A stretch of DNA of 54,660 bases. It comes from Erythrobacteraceae bacterium (lineage in GTDB: Bacteria; Pseudomonadota; Alphaproteobacteria; Sphingomonadales; Sphingomonadaceae). How positions within the stretch are numbered: position 1 is the stretch's first letter; each line of letters begins with the position of its first letter. This document shows, in pieces, positions 1-7,415 of the stretch. The notes beneath the pieces were generated by a model that did not search any database, had not been told where the DNA came from, and worked only from the letters and a program-made list of their open reading frames with translations. The position numbers and the translations under genes are program-made. The stretch lies in contig JAIYEK010000187.1 of assembly GCA_027487015.1 (NCBI GenBank), forward strand, positions 1 to 54,660, given 5' to 3'.

Positions 1-339
1 CATCACGATGCGGACCTCGTGGCCCGCCCAGTTTGCGAAGTCCTTTTCGCGGGTCAGCGGACGGTCGATGCCGGGGGAGCTGACTTCGAGGTGGTAGGCC
101 CCTTCGATCAGTTCTTCGCCTGCTTCTTCGGCGGCGTCGATCGCGTCGGAGACGCGGCGCGACAGGGCGGCGCACTGGTCGATCACCAGCTGGCCGGTCG
201 CCGGGTCTTCGGCCATGATCTGGAGCGCCGTGCCGCCGTCGCCCGCTTCGGAGGCGATCATGGCCACGCGCACCAGCTCAAACCCGAGCGCGGTCGCTTC
301 GGGTTCGATCAGCTGGGTCAGGCGGGCGATGTCGGCCAT
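1..339 (-). CDS. rimP: Ribosome maturation factor RimP (N-terminal part)
   Basis: The 113 visible residues match the N-terminal half of RimP, which helps 30S subunit maturation in the cytoplasm. Typical blocks are visible: an opening helix MADIARLTQLIEPEATALGF, then GGTALQIM, and the highly conserved LEVSSPGIDRPLTREKDF near residues 90-105. The start at 339 begins the conserved protein exactly. The C-terminal SH3-like half lies left of the window, where nusA/infB often follow; that neighbourhood is known from other genomes and not seen here. Confidence 0.93.
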   Translation of the reverse strand, partial: MADIARLTQLIEPEATALGFELVRVAMIASEAGDGGTALQIMAEDPATGQLVIDQCAALSRRVSDAIDAAEEAGEELIEGAYHLEVSSPGIDRPLTREKDFANWAGHEVRIVM

Positions 340-510
340 GGATTCTTTCGTTAGCAGGCTTTTGCGGCATTGGGACGGCAACGCGGTTTCGGGCCGGCCC
401 CGCGAGGCGCCAGCATCCAAACCTTGTTGTGACAATGTCGGGATTGGCGGTGCACCTAGTCGGCTTTGCCCGCTTTGGCAAGCCTCAACCGCGCCTTGCC
501 GCGGCGTGCC

Positions 511-936
511 TCAGGGCTCGCCGGTGACCCAGCGGCGCACCTGATCGCGCAGCGACTGCCGCTCGCGCTGCTCGAAAAGCTCGGCATAGCGGCGGATTTC
601 GAGGACCTCGGCCTGGCTGATCGGTTCGTCGAAGGCGACCGCATTGACCCCGCCGACGCCGCCGTCCTCGGCGCCGCTCTCGCTGCGCACGACCATGCCG
701 AACACCTCGAGCCGGCCGATTTCGATATAGCCCGACTGGCGGCACGGTGCGGGGCTCGCCAGCGCGATCCGCGCGCCGCTGCGCGATATGTCGAGCATGA
801 TGCAGTTCTGGGTGGCCGTAATCGAGACGAAGCGCGCCGGGATCGCCAGCCGCAGGCGCGGCGCGGCCCGGCGGCCAACGGCCACCGCCGCCGCATCGTC
901 CGGCGTCCGAGATATTTCGCGATCAGCCGCTGTCAT
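511..936 (-). CDS. PilZ domain protein, paralogue 1
   Basis: A 141-residue protein with a single PilZ domain, the usual c-di-GMP receptor fold. The RxxxR-type motif is in GRRAAPRLRL (about residues 21-30) and the second motif in DISRSGARIAL (about 49-59). The C-terminal helix is charged and ends RRWVTGEP. It is a close paralogue of the next gene upstream (1030-1437), with the same GRRAAPRLRL block and the same VTG ending. A role in c-di-GMP sensing is inferred from the family; no partner domain shows the output. The start has only a weak ribosome binding site. Confidence 0.8.
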   Translation of the reverse strand: MTAADREISRTPDDAAAVAVGRRAAPRLRLAIPARFVSITATQNCIMLDISRSGARIALASPAPCRQSGYIEIGRLEVFGMVVRSESGAEDGGVGGVNAVAFDEPISQAEVLEIRRYAELFEQRERQSLRDQVRRWVTGEP

Positions 937-1029
937 CCGGCACTGTTAGTCGCAGCGCCGTGAAGGTCCGGTCGGCAGGAACCTGGGGAGAATACTTAGG
1001 TGCGCCCGGCCGCGCGAGGCCGCGCGCGG

Positions 1030-1437
1030 TCAGATCGGGCGATCGTCGCTCGTGTCGCCGGTCACCCACTTGCGGGCGGTCTCGATCAGCGCGCGCTTCT
1101 CGCGCTCCTCGAAATTCTCGTGGTAGCGCCGCGTCTCGAGCACGACCGCATCGGACAGCGGCTCGTCGAACACCACGGCGTTGAGGCCGAATTCGCTGCG
1201 GGTGATAATTACGAAGTGGTTGATGATCCCGCAGCGCAGGATCGCGCCCTCGCCTTCGCGCATCGCGTCAAGGATGGCGACCTGCGCGCCGGTGCGCGAG
1301 AGGTTGAGGAGAATACAGGTATGCGCCTTCTCGATCGCGATCAGCTGGGCCGGCAGGCTGAGCCGCAGACGCGGGGCCGCGCGCCGGCCAATCGGCACGG
1401 CAGGGCCGTCAGTCGGCTGAGGCTTCGGGTCCACCAT
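1030..1437 (-). CDS. PilZ domain protein, paralogue 2
   Basis: A 135-residue single-domain PilZ protein. It has GRRAAPRLRLSLPAQ near residues 17-31 and NLSRTGAQVAI near 50-60, the two c-di-GMP-binding motifs of the family. An upstream in-frame extension of 52 codons exists. I place the start at 1437 because it has a good GGGGGAGC Shine-Dalgarno about 5 nt before the ATG and gives a length close to its paralogue at 511-936. The two genes look like a tandem duplication on the same strand. The target is unknown. Confidence 0.78.
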   Translation of the reverse strand: MVDPKPQPTDGPAVPIGRRAAPRLRLSLPAQLIAIEKAHTCILLNLSRTGAQVAILDAMREGEGAILRCGIINHFVIITRSEFGLNAVVFDEPLSDAVVLETRRYHENFEEREKRALIETARKWVTGDTSDDRPI

Positions 1438-1755
1438 CCCTTGCTCCCCCCGCGGTTGATCGGGCGCCGGGTGACCAGCCCTTTCGGGGGCGGGCGACTC
1501 GGTGCCGATGACAGGTGCGACCGCTGTCAGCTTACCTGAAGCGGACGAGGCTGACAAAGGGTGCGGGGGCGTGGCGGAAATGTCGGGGCGCATGTCAACC
1601 CTCGCTCCGGCGTGACGCGGCAGATTCGCCCGCGTCGCGACGCAGATTACCGAAATTCCACGAGAAACTTTCGGATAGCTTCAGCACGGTATCGTTTTGC
1701 CCCAAATCGAATGACCGCAATATTCGAAAAGACTTTCGAATCCGTTAGGGACGCC
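1438..1755. other. Intergenic region without a convincing gene
   Basis: About 318 bases between the PilZ gene and the pspF stop codon. The only structure I see is an 8-bp perfect inverted repeat with a 4-nt loop, ATTCGAAA/TTTCGAAT at 1722-1741, just downstream of pspF. It has no strong T-run, so it may be a weak terminator or a binding site. Confidence 0.5.
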
Positions 1756-2796
1756 TCAGTCCTGTCCCTCCATCAGCGCGTGCTTGCGGACGCAGTGGCG
1801 CAGCTGGTCGTAGGTCAGCCCGAGCGCGCGGGCGGTCTGGCGCTGGTTCCAGCGGTGCTTGCCCAGCGCATGGGCTAGGATCGCGCGCTCATGCGCATCG
1901 ACCGCGGCGCGCAGGTCCTCGATGTTGTCGAAATGGACGCTGGCAGGCGAAGGCGCGGCGGGGCCTCCTGTCGCGGCAGGCGCGGCGCTGGCGGCGCGGC
2001 GGTGCTCGGGCGGACGCGGGCGCCACGGGCTGTCGAAGGGATCGAACTGGACATGCGCGATCGGCATCTCGTCGTTCGCCCAGCGATAGACCGCGCGCTC
2101 GACCACGTTGCGCAGCTCGCGCACATTGCCGGGCCAAGGGTGATCCTCGAGCGCCTCCTTGATGTGGGTGGCAAAGCCCGGCCAGCGATCCCAATCAAGC
2201 TCGGCGGCCATGCGGCGGCCGAAATATTCGGCGAGCACGCCGATATCGCCCTCACGCACCCGCAGCGGGGGGAGCGTGATGACCTCAAAGCTCAGCCGGT
2301 CGAGCAGGTCGGCGCGGAACTCGCCTGACGCCGCCAACGCAGGGAGATCATCATTGGTCGCCGCGACGATCCGCACATCGACCCTGATCGGGCGCGAGGC
2401 GCCGATGCGGGTGACTTCGCCATATTCGACCGCGCGCAGCAGCCGCTCCTGCGCGCCCATGGAGAGTGTGCCGAGTTCATCGAGGAACAGCGTCCCGCGA
2501 TCGGCCTCTTCGAAGCGGCCCGCGCGTGACTTGGTGGCGCCGGTGAAGGCGCCCGCCTCGTGGCCGAACAACTCGGCCTCGATCAGGGTTTCGGGGAGCG
2601 CCGCGCAGTTCATGGTGACGAGCGGTTCGTCCCATCGGCTCGACAGGCGGTGAAGGCGTTCGGCGATCAGTTCTTTACCCGTGCCGCGTTCGCCGATCAC
2701 CAGCACGGGGCGGTTCATGGCCGCGGCGCGGCTGGCACGTTCGACCGCGTCGAGGAAGGCCCCGGATTGGCCGATGAACTGGCTCTCGAGCTTCAT
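1756..2796 (-). CDS. pspF: PspF-type sigma-54-dependent activator
   Basis: A 346-residue bacterial enhancer-binding protein. It has no N-terminal receiver or sensor domain, starting directly with the AAA+ ATPase domain as PspF does. Walker A is GERGTGKE (about residues 35-42), the sigma-54-contacting loop GAFTGA is intact, Walker B is GTLFLDEL, and the R-finger region follows. The C-terminal Fis-type helix-turn-helix is near residues 300-340 (RWNQRQTARALGLTYDQL). In known systems PspA binds and inhibits PspF until envelope stress. It is divergent from the psp operon and shares its control region, so autoregulation is likely. The start at 2796 was chosen because translation further upstream would run through the promoter region. 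Confidence 0.93.
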   Translation of the reverse strand: MKLESQFIGQSGAFLDAVERASRAAAMNRPVLVIGERGTGKELIAERLHRLSSRWDEPLVTMNCAALPETLIEAELFGHEAGAFTGATKSRAGRFEEADRGTLFLDELGTLSMGAQERLLRAVEYGEVTRIGASRPIRVDVRIVAATNDDLPALAASGEFRADLLDRLSFEVITLPPLRVREGDIGVLAEYFGRRMAAELDWDRWPGFATHIKEALEDHPWPGNVRELRNVVERAVYRWANDEMPIAHVQFDPFDSPWRPRPPEHRRAASAAPAATGGPAAPSPASVHFDNIEDLRAAVDAHERAILAHALGKHRWNQRQTARALGLTYDQLRHCVRKHALMEGQD

Positions 2797-2862
2797 GTCC
2801 AAACTATAGTGAAATTCCCCAATGCTTGGCAATAGAGACCAACACCTCCTCCGCCACCAAAG

Positions 2863-2892
2863 CGAAAAATCGCGGAATTCCGCCATTCGCGC
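2863..2892. promoter_or_regulatory. Palindromic activator site, probable PspF box (copy 1)
   Basis: It contains the perfect 12-bp palindrome GCGGAATTCCGC (2872-2883), flanked by CGAAAA on the left. A 30-bp segment here is 26/30 identical to 16565-16594. In both copies the palindrome centre is 19.5 bp from the first base of a sigma-54 -24 element, so it sits near -45. Binding by PspF is an inference from position and sharing. Confidence 0.7.
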
Positions 2893-2896
2893 GGTT

Positions 2897-2912
2897 TGGC
2901 ACGGCCCGTGCA
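2897..2912 (+). promoter_or_regulatory. Sigma-54 (-24/-12) promoter of the psp operon
   Basis: TGGCACGGCCCGTGCA matches the RpoN consensus, with GG (2898-2899) and GC (2910-2911) separated by exactly 10 bp. Transcription should start near 2922, leaving a short leader before the first operon gene. This fits the family rule that psp genes are transcribed by sigma-54 RNA polymerase with PspF. Confidence 0.88.
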
Positions 2913-2966
2913 AAATACCTGGCAACACCACGGACACATGCACCGACACATTCGGGGAGGCCCACA

Positions 2967-3161
2967 ATGATCAACCGCAAAGCCAGTCAAGCCAGCCAGG
3001 CCAGCTTCTGGAACACCAAGCTCGGCCACGCCGCGATGGCCAGCATCGCCGCGATGGTGCTGATGATCGCGCTGTCCTCGCAGCTTCAGCCGGGCGCGGC
3101 CAACGCCGCCCCGCTCGCCCACCCGGCGAGCGAAGCCGGCGCCGTGATCGAGATCGCCTGA
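2967..3161 (+). CDS. Small single-span membrane protein heading the psp operon
   Basis: A 64-residue protein with a strong ribosome binding site (GGGGAGG, 6 nt before the ATG). Residues 1-20 are polar and positively charged. Residues 21-42 form one hydrophobic segment (AAMASIAAMVLMIALSSQL), and the tail is Ala/Pro rich. It is the first gene after the sigma-54 promoter and is followed with no gap by an open frame leading into pspA. I do not recognise the family. It could be an inner-membrane stress peptide, or a cleaved exported peptide, because AANAA resembles a signal-peptidase site. Confidence 0.6.
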   Translation: MINRKASQASQASFWNTKLGHAAMASIAAMVLMIALSSQLQPGAANAAPLAHPASEAGAVIEIA

Positions 3162-3162
3162 A

Positions 3163-3453
3163 GTGGCCGATCCCTTTGACCCCCTCGGGCCGGAGCGCCC
3201 CTCGCAGGACGTCCCCCCTGCCGACGCCGATCGCATCGCGGTACCCACGCGCAATGTCGATCTCGGCGATGCTCCGGCCCAACCCTCCCGTCTGCTGTCG
3301 GCCGGAAACCCCCTGTCGCGGCTCGACGCGGAAATCGAAGCCTTGCGCCGCAACCCGGGCAAGGCACAATCCGGCAGCCGCACCGACGAGCGGCACGACC
3401 CGCGAGTCGCACCCCTCGACCGCGTCAATTCGTTTCTCGATGGAGTAGCCTTC
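3163..3453 (+). other. Open 97-codon frame in phase with pspA
   Basis: A GTG at 3163, one base after the stop of the preceding gene, opens a frame that runs without a stop straight into pspA. Its codons have the same G/C-rich third positions as real genes here, and the peptide is Pro/Asp/Arg rich with one helical stretch (LSRLDAEIEALRR). It could be an N-terminal extension producing a 324-residue PspA, or a chance open leader. The canonical pspA start at 3454 has its own Shine-Dalgarno. Confidence 0.4.
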
Positions 3454-4137
3454 ATGGGCATTTTCAGCCGTACCCGCGACATCATTGCCGCCAACTTCAA
3501 CGACATGCTCGACAAGGCGGACGATCCTTCGAAGATGATCCGCATGATCATCCTCGAGATGGAGGAAACCCTGGTCGAAGTCCGCGCCAGCGCGGCGCGA
3601 ACCATCGCCGACCAGAAGGAGATGCATCGCCACTGCATGAAGCTCGACCGGCTCCAGGCCGACTGGGGCGAGAAAGCGCAGCTGGCGCTCAGCAAGGACC
3701 GCGAGGACCTCGCCCGTGCCGCGCTCGTCGAGAAGAAGAAGGCCGGCGACATGGCCGACCAGCTCAAGGCGGAAATCGCCGTGCTCGACGATGCTCTGCG
3801 CGCCTACGAGGAAGACATCGCCAAGCTGCAGCACCGCCTGCGCGAGGCCCGCAGCCGTCAGACCGCGATCGCCGCGCGCCTCGAAAGCGCCGAGAACCGC
3901 GTCAAGCTGCGCACCCTCATGAGCACCGAGCGCACGGATGAAGCGCTCGCCCGCTTCGACCAGCTCGAACGCCGCGTCGATTACGCCGAAGGCCGCGCCG
4001 ATGCGCTGCAGATCGCCGAGAACAAGACGCCGTCGCTTGCCGACGAGATCGCAGCGCTCGCCGGGTCGGACGCGATCGACGATGAACTCGCGGCCATGAA
4101 GAAGGCGCTCGGCAAGTCCGACGAAAAGGGGGAATAA
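3454..4137 (+). CDS. pspA: Phage shock protein A
   Basis: A 227-residue PspA/IM30 (ESCRT-III-related) protein, a peripheral inner-membrane protein that stabilises damaged membrane and inhibits PspF. The N-terminal amphipathic helix MGIFSRTRDIIAANFNDML is canonical and is followed by the conserved DKADDPSKMIRMIILEMEETL. The rest is long coiled coil up to about residue 190. The chosen start has GGAG 9 nt upstream and gives the usual family length. The frame stays open upstream to 3163, so a longer isoform cannot be excluded. pspB follows after 3 nt. Confidence 0.95.
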   Translation: MGIFSRTRDIIAANFNDMLDKADDPSKMIRMIILEMEETLVEVRASAARTIADQKEMHRHCMKLDRLQADWGEKAQLALSKDREDLARAALVEKKKAGDMADQLKAEIAVLDDALRAYEEDIAKLQHRLREARSRQTAIAARLESAENRVKLRTLMSTERTDEALARFDQLERRVDYAEGRADALQIAENKTPSLADEIAALAGSDAIDDELAAMKKALGKSDEKGE

Positions 4138-4140
4138 GCC

Positions 4141-4452
4141 ATGGAAGACGTGTTTCTGCCGATCATCATCGTCGGCATGCTGTTCATCGGCCTGCCCTGG
4201 GTAATCCTCCACTACCTCACCAAGTGGAAGACCGCCGCGACCATCACCAGTGACGACGAGGTGCTCCTCGAAGAGCTCTACAACCTCGCCCGCCGGCTCG
4301 ATGAGCGCATGGACACGGTCGAGCGGCTGGTCGCCTCGGACGACCCGAGCTTCGCCCCGGCCCGCCGCCTGATCGCCGATCATGCCAAGGACAATGAGCA
4401 GCTGCGCGAACTCGAAGCGCTGCTGGCCGAAAAGAAAGGAACCCGCCTGTGA
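4141..4452 (+). CDS. pspB: Phage shock protein B
   Basis: A 103-residue inner-membrane protein. One N-terminal membrane helix (about residues 5-28, LPIIIVGMLFIGLPWVILHY) is followed by a cytoplasmic helical region with LYNLARRLDERMDTVERLV, the PspB-type coiled coil. It is longer at the C terminus than the enterobacterial protein of about 74 residues. PspB and PspC sense envelope stress and relieve PspA inhibition of PspF. Its GTGA junction with pspC shows translational coupling. The downstream small proteins share its architecture. Confidence 0.88.
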   Translation: MEDVFLPIIIVGMLFIGLPWVILHYLTKWKTAATITSDDEVLLEELYNLARRLDERMDTVERLVASDDPSFAPARRLIADHAKDNEQLRELEALLAEKKGTRL

Positions 4453-4826
4453 ACAGCCCCCGCACCACGCTCTACCGTGACAAGCACAATGCCAAGCTGA
4501 TGGGCGTGTGCGCCGGGATCGCCGATTACACCGGGGTCAACGTCTTCTGGATCCGCCTGATGGCGTTCCTCTCGATGTGGCCCACGGGCGGCGCCTCGCT
4601 GCTGGTCTACTTCGTCGCCGGGTTCCTGCTCAACAAGAAGCCGCCCTACCTCTACCGCGACGAAAGCGAGCAGAAGTACTGGCAGGGCATCCGCCAGAGC
4701 CCCAAGCGCACCGCCCGCGAGATCCGCGCCAACTTCCGCGACATCGACCGGCGCCTCGCCGCGGTCGAAGCCCACTATGTCAGCAGCAACCCGCGCCTGA
4801 CCGCCGAGATCGAGCGGCTGCGCTAA
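4449..4826 (+). CDS. pspC: Phage shock protein C
   Basis: A 125-residue PspC-domain protein. It has the N-terminal motif LYRDKHNAKLMGVCAGIADY (about residues 8-27), then a long hydrophobic segment with WIRLMAFLSMWPTGGASLLVYFVAGFLL in several pieces. The C-terminal cytoplasmic part is charged and helical, ending in RLAAVEAHY. It starts at a GTG overlapping the pspB stop. With PspB it forms the membrane sensor that recruits PspA away from PspF. The C-terminal helix resembles the coiled-coil block of the proteins encoded downstream. Confidence 0.92.
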   Translation: MNSPRTTLYRDKHNAKLMGVCAGIADYTGVNVFWIRLMAFLSMWPTGGASLLVYFVAGFLLNKKPPYLYRDESEQKYWQGIRQSPKRTAREIRANFRDIDRRLAAVEAHYVSSNPRLTAEIERLR

Positions 4827-4858
4827 GAAGCCCAACTCACGCAACAGGGACCACTACA

Positions 4859-5173
4859 ATGGACGTAGCACAACTGGGCGTCATGATCCCGATCATCGCC
4901 CTGATGATCCCGATCGTCGCGATCTGGACCAAGCACCAGCAGAAGATGGCCGAAATGCAGGTCGGCGCCACCGCCGAACAGACCGCCGAAAAGGCCGCGC
5001 AATATGTCGGCCAGATCAAGCGGCTCGAAGATCGCGTGCAGGTGCTCGAACGCATCGTCACCGACCGCGGCTACGACATCGCCACCCAGATCGAGGCGCT
5101 GCGCGACCAGCGGCGGGTGGATGAAATGGACGCCGGCATCCCGCTCGGCCTCGAGAAGAAGGAGCGCGTGTGA
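4859..5173 (+). CDS. PspB-like small membrane protein 1
   Basis: A 104-residue protein. Residues 5-24 form a membrane helix (QLGVMIPIIALMIPIVAIWT). Next comes a polar stretch and then a coiled coil with RLEDRVQVLERIVTDRGYDI (about residues 60-80) and QIEALR. This coiled-coil block recurs in the next genes and resembles the C-terminal half of PspB. It sits 32 nt after pspC and overlaps the next gene (TGATG). It is likely a membrane-anchored accessory of the stress response; the exact function is unknown. Confidence 0.75.
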   Translation: MDVAQLGVMIPIIALMIPIVAIWTKHQQKMAEMQVGATAEQTAEKAAQYVGQIKRLEDRVQVLERIVTDRGYDIATQIEALRDQRRVDEMDAGIPLGLEKKERV

Positions 5174-5484
5174 TGTTTCATGATGGCCCCGGTTTCATCG
5201 CCGGCATTGTCCTGATCTGCACCATGGGCTGGGTGTTCAACAACTGGATCCGCGCCCGCCACGGCTACCCGCTCGAAGACGAGTGGGGCGGCAAGACCGT
5301 AAAGCCCGACCAGGCTGAGACCCTGCGCCTCCAGACCGAGAACAAGGCGCTGCACGACCGGCTCGACACGATGCAGGACCGTCTGGTCGTGCTCGAGAAG
5401 ATTGTCACTGACCGCAGCTATTCGCTCGCCTCCGAGATCGAGGCGCTGCGCGAAACGCCGAGCCTGAGCAAGGAGCGCGTGTAA
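5173..5484 (+). CDS. PspB-like small membrane protein 2
   Basis: A 103-residue protein with an N-terminal membrane helix (FIAGIVLICTMGWVFNNWI, about residues 8-26). Then comes a conserved HGYPLEDEWGG segment shared with protein 3, and a long coiled coil ending in RLVVLEKIVTDRSYSLASEI. The start at 5173 overlaps the previous stop and has AAGGAG at a good distance. It belongs to the tandem family; proteins 2 and 3 are the closest pair by their GYPLE-W-G block, so they are probably a late duplication. Confidence 0.75.
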   Translation: MFHDGPGFIAGIVLICTMGWVFNNWIRARHGYPLEDEWGGKTVKPDQAETLRLQTENKALHDRLDTMQDRLVVLEKIVTDRSYSLASEIEALRETPSLSKERV

Positions 5485-5843
5485 TGGATGAGTTCAACGC
5501 CATCCTGCCTTATGTCGGGTGGATCATCGCAGGGGCCTTCACGCTGGGCGCGGCGGGCATCCTGACCTCGTTCCAGACGACCCGGATGAAGATCAAGAAC
5601 GGCTACCCGCTCGAAGGCATGTGGGGCCAATCGCTGAAGCCGGGCTCGGACAAGCACACCGCCGAACGCGTCACCCTGCTCACTCAGGAAAACGCCCAGC
5701 TGCGCGCCGAACTCGGCAGCATCAAGGACCGGCTCGCCAACGTCGAACGGATCGTCACCGACGGCGGCTATCACCTCGGCAACGAGATCGACGCGCTGCG
5801 CGAACGTGCGCTCGAAGGTCTCCAGGACAAGGGCAAGGCATAA
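5484..5843 (+). CDS. PspB-like small membrane protein 3
   Basis: A 119-residue protein with one membrane helix (YVGWIIAGAFTLGAAGILTS, about residues 9-28), the NGYPLEGMWGQSLKPG block shared with protein 2, and a coiled coil with RLANVERIVTDGGYHLGNEI and DALRERA. The start codon overlaps the previous stop (TAATG) and has AAGGAG upstream. The function is not known. The architecture suggests an inner-membrane anchor with a cytoplasmic helix that could pair with PspA, PspB, PspC or its own paralogues. Confidence 0.75.
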   Translation: MDEFNAILPYVGWIIAGAFTLGAAGILTSFQTTRMKIKNGYPLEGMWGQSLKPGSDKHTAERVTLLTQENAQLRAELGSIKDRLANVERIVTDGGYHLGNEIDALRERALEGLQDKGKA

Positions 5844-6139
5844 TGGGCGAGATGGTGGTCATCGCAATGGCGATTGTCGCAATCGTGCTGATTGCCGGCG
5901 TGAGCATTAACGGCATCGTCGACAAGGTGATGCAGGCCAAGCGCCAGCGCCTCGAGATGGAGGCCGGCAAGCCGGGTCCTGAGCTGCGCGAGATCGCCGA
6001 ACGCCAACAAATGTTCGAGGATCGCCTGCGCGTGCTCGAACGCATCGCCACCGACCGCGGCAGCCTGCTTGCCGACGAGATCGAGGCGCTGCGCCTCAGC
6101 GCGGACAAGGCCATCGGCAAGGAGCACGTGCAGCAATGA
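5843..6139 (+). CDS. PspB-like small membrane protein 4
   Basis: A 98-residue protein. The first 27 residues are a membrane helix (VVIAMAIVAIVLIAGVSI). A basic stretch follows (QAKRQRLEME), then the coiled-coil block MFEDRLRVLERIATDRGSLL and DEIEALRLS. The start overlaps the previous stop (TAATG) and the stop overlaps the next start (ATGA), so translation is coupled on both sides. It is the copy whose coiled-coil block is nearest to those of proteins 1 and 5. Confidence 0.75.
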   Translation: MGEMVVIAMAIVAIVLIAGVSINGIVDKVMQAKRQRLEMEAGKPGPELREIAERQQMFEDRLRVLERIATDRGSLLADEIEALRLSADKAIGKEHVQQ

Positions 6140-6450
6140 GCAGCTGGGCGATCGTTGCCCTCGTGGGCATCCTCATCTGGGGCGTCGTGCAGATCGCACG
6201 CGCCCGCGCCGGGATCGTCACCGACGAGGACGGCAACCAGAAGTATATCGCTCCCGAAAATGGGGGCAGCCGGGCCGAGCTGGAAGCGACGCGCCGCGAG
6301 GTCGAGACCCTGCGCGAACGGGTGAAGGTGCTCGAACGCATCGCCACCGACGCCAACACCGGCGACGCGCGCGAACAGGCGCGGATCGCTGCCGAAATCG
6401 AAGCGCTGCGGGGCCTGCCTGCGGCCCGAACGGAAGGAACGGACCAATGA
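6136..6450 (+). CDS. PspB-like small membrane protein 5
   Basis: A 104-residue protein with an N-terminal membrane helix (WAIVALVGILIWGVVQIA, residues 4-21). A linker contains DEDGNQKYIAPENGG. The coiled coil has LRERVKVLERIATDANTGD and ends in AAEIEALRGL. Compared with its neighbours it carries an insertion between the ERIATD and EIEALR parts. ATGA junctions at both ends couple it to genes 4 and 6. Confidence 0.74.
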   Translation: MSSWAIVALVGILIWGVVQIARARAGIVTDEDGNQKYIAPENGGSRAELEATRREVETLRERVKVLERIATDANTGDAREQARIAAEIEALRGLPAARTEGTDQ

Positions 6451-6701
6451 CGACTGTTCTTCTCGACCCCACCCTGGTGCTGACCGCGGGGCTGCTCGTG
6501 GGAATCATCGTGCTCACCGGGGCAGCCTTGCGCGCCTGGCAGGGGTGGCTTGAACTCAAGCGCTCGGAACTCGAACGCGTGGCCACGGGCCGCAGCAGCA
6601 GCGAGGAAGGCTCAGGCTTCGGCACCGCGCGGATCGAGCTTGCCGACCTCAAGGAACGCATCCGCAAGCTGGAAGCGATCGCCAGCGGGGTCGAATTGTG
6701 A
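6447..6701 (+). CDS. Small membrane protein 6 of the psp operon
   Basis: An 84-residue protein with one membrane helix (LVLTAGLLVGIIVLTGAAL, about residues 9-27) and a charged helical tail ending LKERIRKLEAIASGVEL. The tail keeps the L-ERI-KLEAIA pattern of the other copies, but the EIEALR part is missing. It looks like a shortened member of the same family. It is coupled by ATGA upstream and GTGA downstream. Confidence 0.7.
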   Translation: MTTVLLDPTLVLTAGLLVGIIVLTGAALRAWQGWLELKRSELERVATGRSSSEEGSGFGTARIELADLKERIRKLEAIASGVEL

Positions 6702-6874
6702 GCGGCCCGCGCACCACCGCCGCCCAGGCCGGCATCGGCCTTGGCAGCGCGATCGCGGTGGCGATCAGCTGGAGCCTCCACAAGTCGATCATCTGGGCGG
6801 CAGTCCACGGCTTCCTGAGCTGGTTTTACGTGATCTACTATGCGCTGACCCGGCCGGGCGGCATCGGCGGGTAA
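6698..6874 (+). CDS. Small membrane protein 7, last psp operon gene
   Basis: A 58-residue protein starting at a GTG that overlaps the previous stop (GTGA). It has two short hydrophobic stretches, GIGLGSAIAVAISWSL (about 13-28) and a Trp/Tyr-rich one ending FYVIYYAL (about 32-51), and the end is PGGIGG. It lacks the coiled coil of genes 1-6. I do not recognise the family. The tight junction and GC-rich third positions support it as a real gene. No terminator hairpin was seen before sufE. Confidence 0.62.
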   Translation: MSGPRTTAAQAGIGLGSAIAVAISWSLHKSIIWAAVHGFLSWFYVIYYALTRPGGIGG

Positions 6875-6918
6875 ACTAGCCCCTTCCGTTTCGCTCTCGC
6901 CCTGCCTAACGCGTCCCC

Positions 6919-7329
6919 ATGCGCACCCTTTCCGACATCCTCGAAGAGTACGAATTCCTCGAAGGCGACGAGCGTTACGGCTTGCTGATCGAGCTTGGCC
7001 GCAGCCTCGAGCCCATGCCCGACGCGCTGAAGACCGACGCAACGCTGGTTCGCGGCTGTTCGGCTGCGGTGTGGGTCTACCCCGCTGGCACCGAGCCTGA
7101 GCGGCTGCACTTCCTCGCCGACAGCAATGCCGCGATCACCAAGGGCATCGTCGCGCTGGTCATCGCGGCGGTGCAGGACCGGCCCGCAGCCGAAGTCGCC
7201 GCGATGGACGTGATGGGAACCCTCGCCCCGTTCGATCTCAAGAACCAGCTATCGAGCAACCGCACTCAGGGCGTGCCCAACATGATCGCGCTGGTGAAGG
7301 AGCATGCCGCAAGGCTGGCGGCGGTCTGA
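6919..7329 (+). CDS. sufE: Cysteine desulfuration protein SufE
   Basis: A 136-residue SufE. It accepts persulfide sulfur from the cysteine desulfurase SufS and passes it on for Fe-S cluster assembly in the cytoplasm. The acceptor cysteine is Cys47 in LVRGCSAAVW, the expected conserved context. The length is normal for the family. It is not with other suf genes; here it follows the psp operon after 44 nt without a visible terminator, so some read-through from the stress promoter is possible. Confidence 0.93.
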   Translation: MRTLSDILEEYEFLEGDERYGLLIELGRSLEPMPDALKTDATLVRGCSAAVWVYPAGTEPERLHFLADSNAAITKGIVALVIAAVQDRPAAEVAAMDVMGTLAPFDLKNQLSSNRTQGVPNMIALVKEHAARLAAV

Positions 7330-7415
7330 CACTCTGGCGCGCCGAGGCGGATGGCGTAAACTCGCCTCCGAGGGGGACAAGCGCTCGGCGAGTCGCCCCG
7401 ATGGGGAGATTAGCC

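Noticed and set aside
6919-7329. sufE as an eighth psp operon member
   Set aside because: It is a well-known soluble Fe-S gene with a 44-nt gap and no membrane helix; read-through is possible, but a functional link is not supported.
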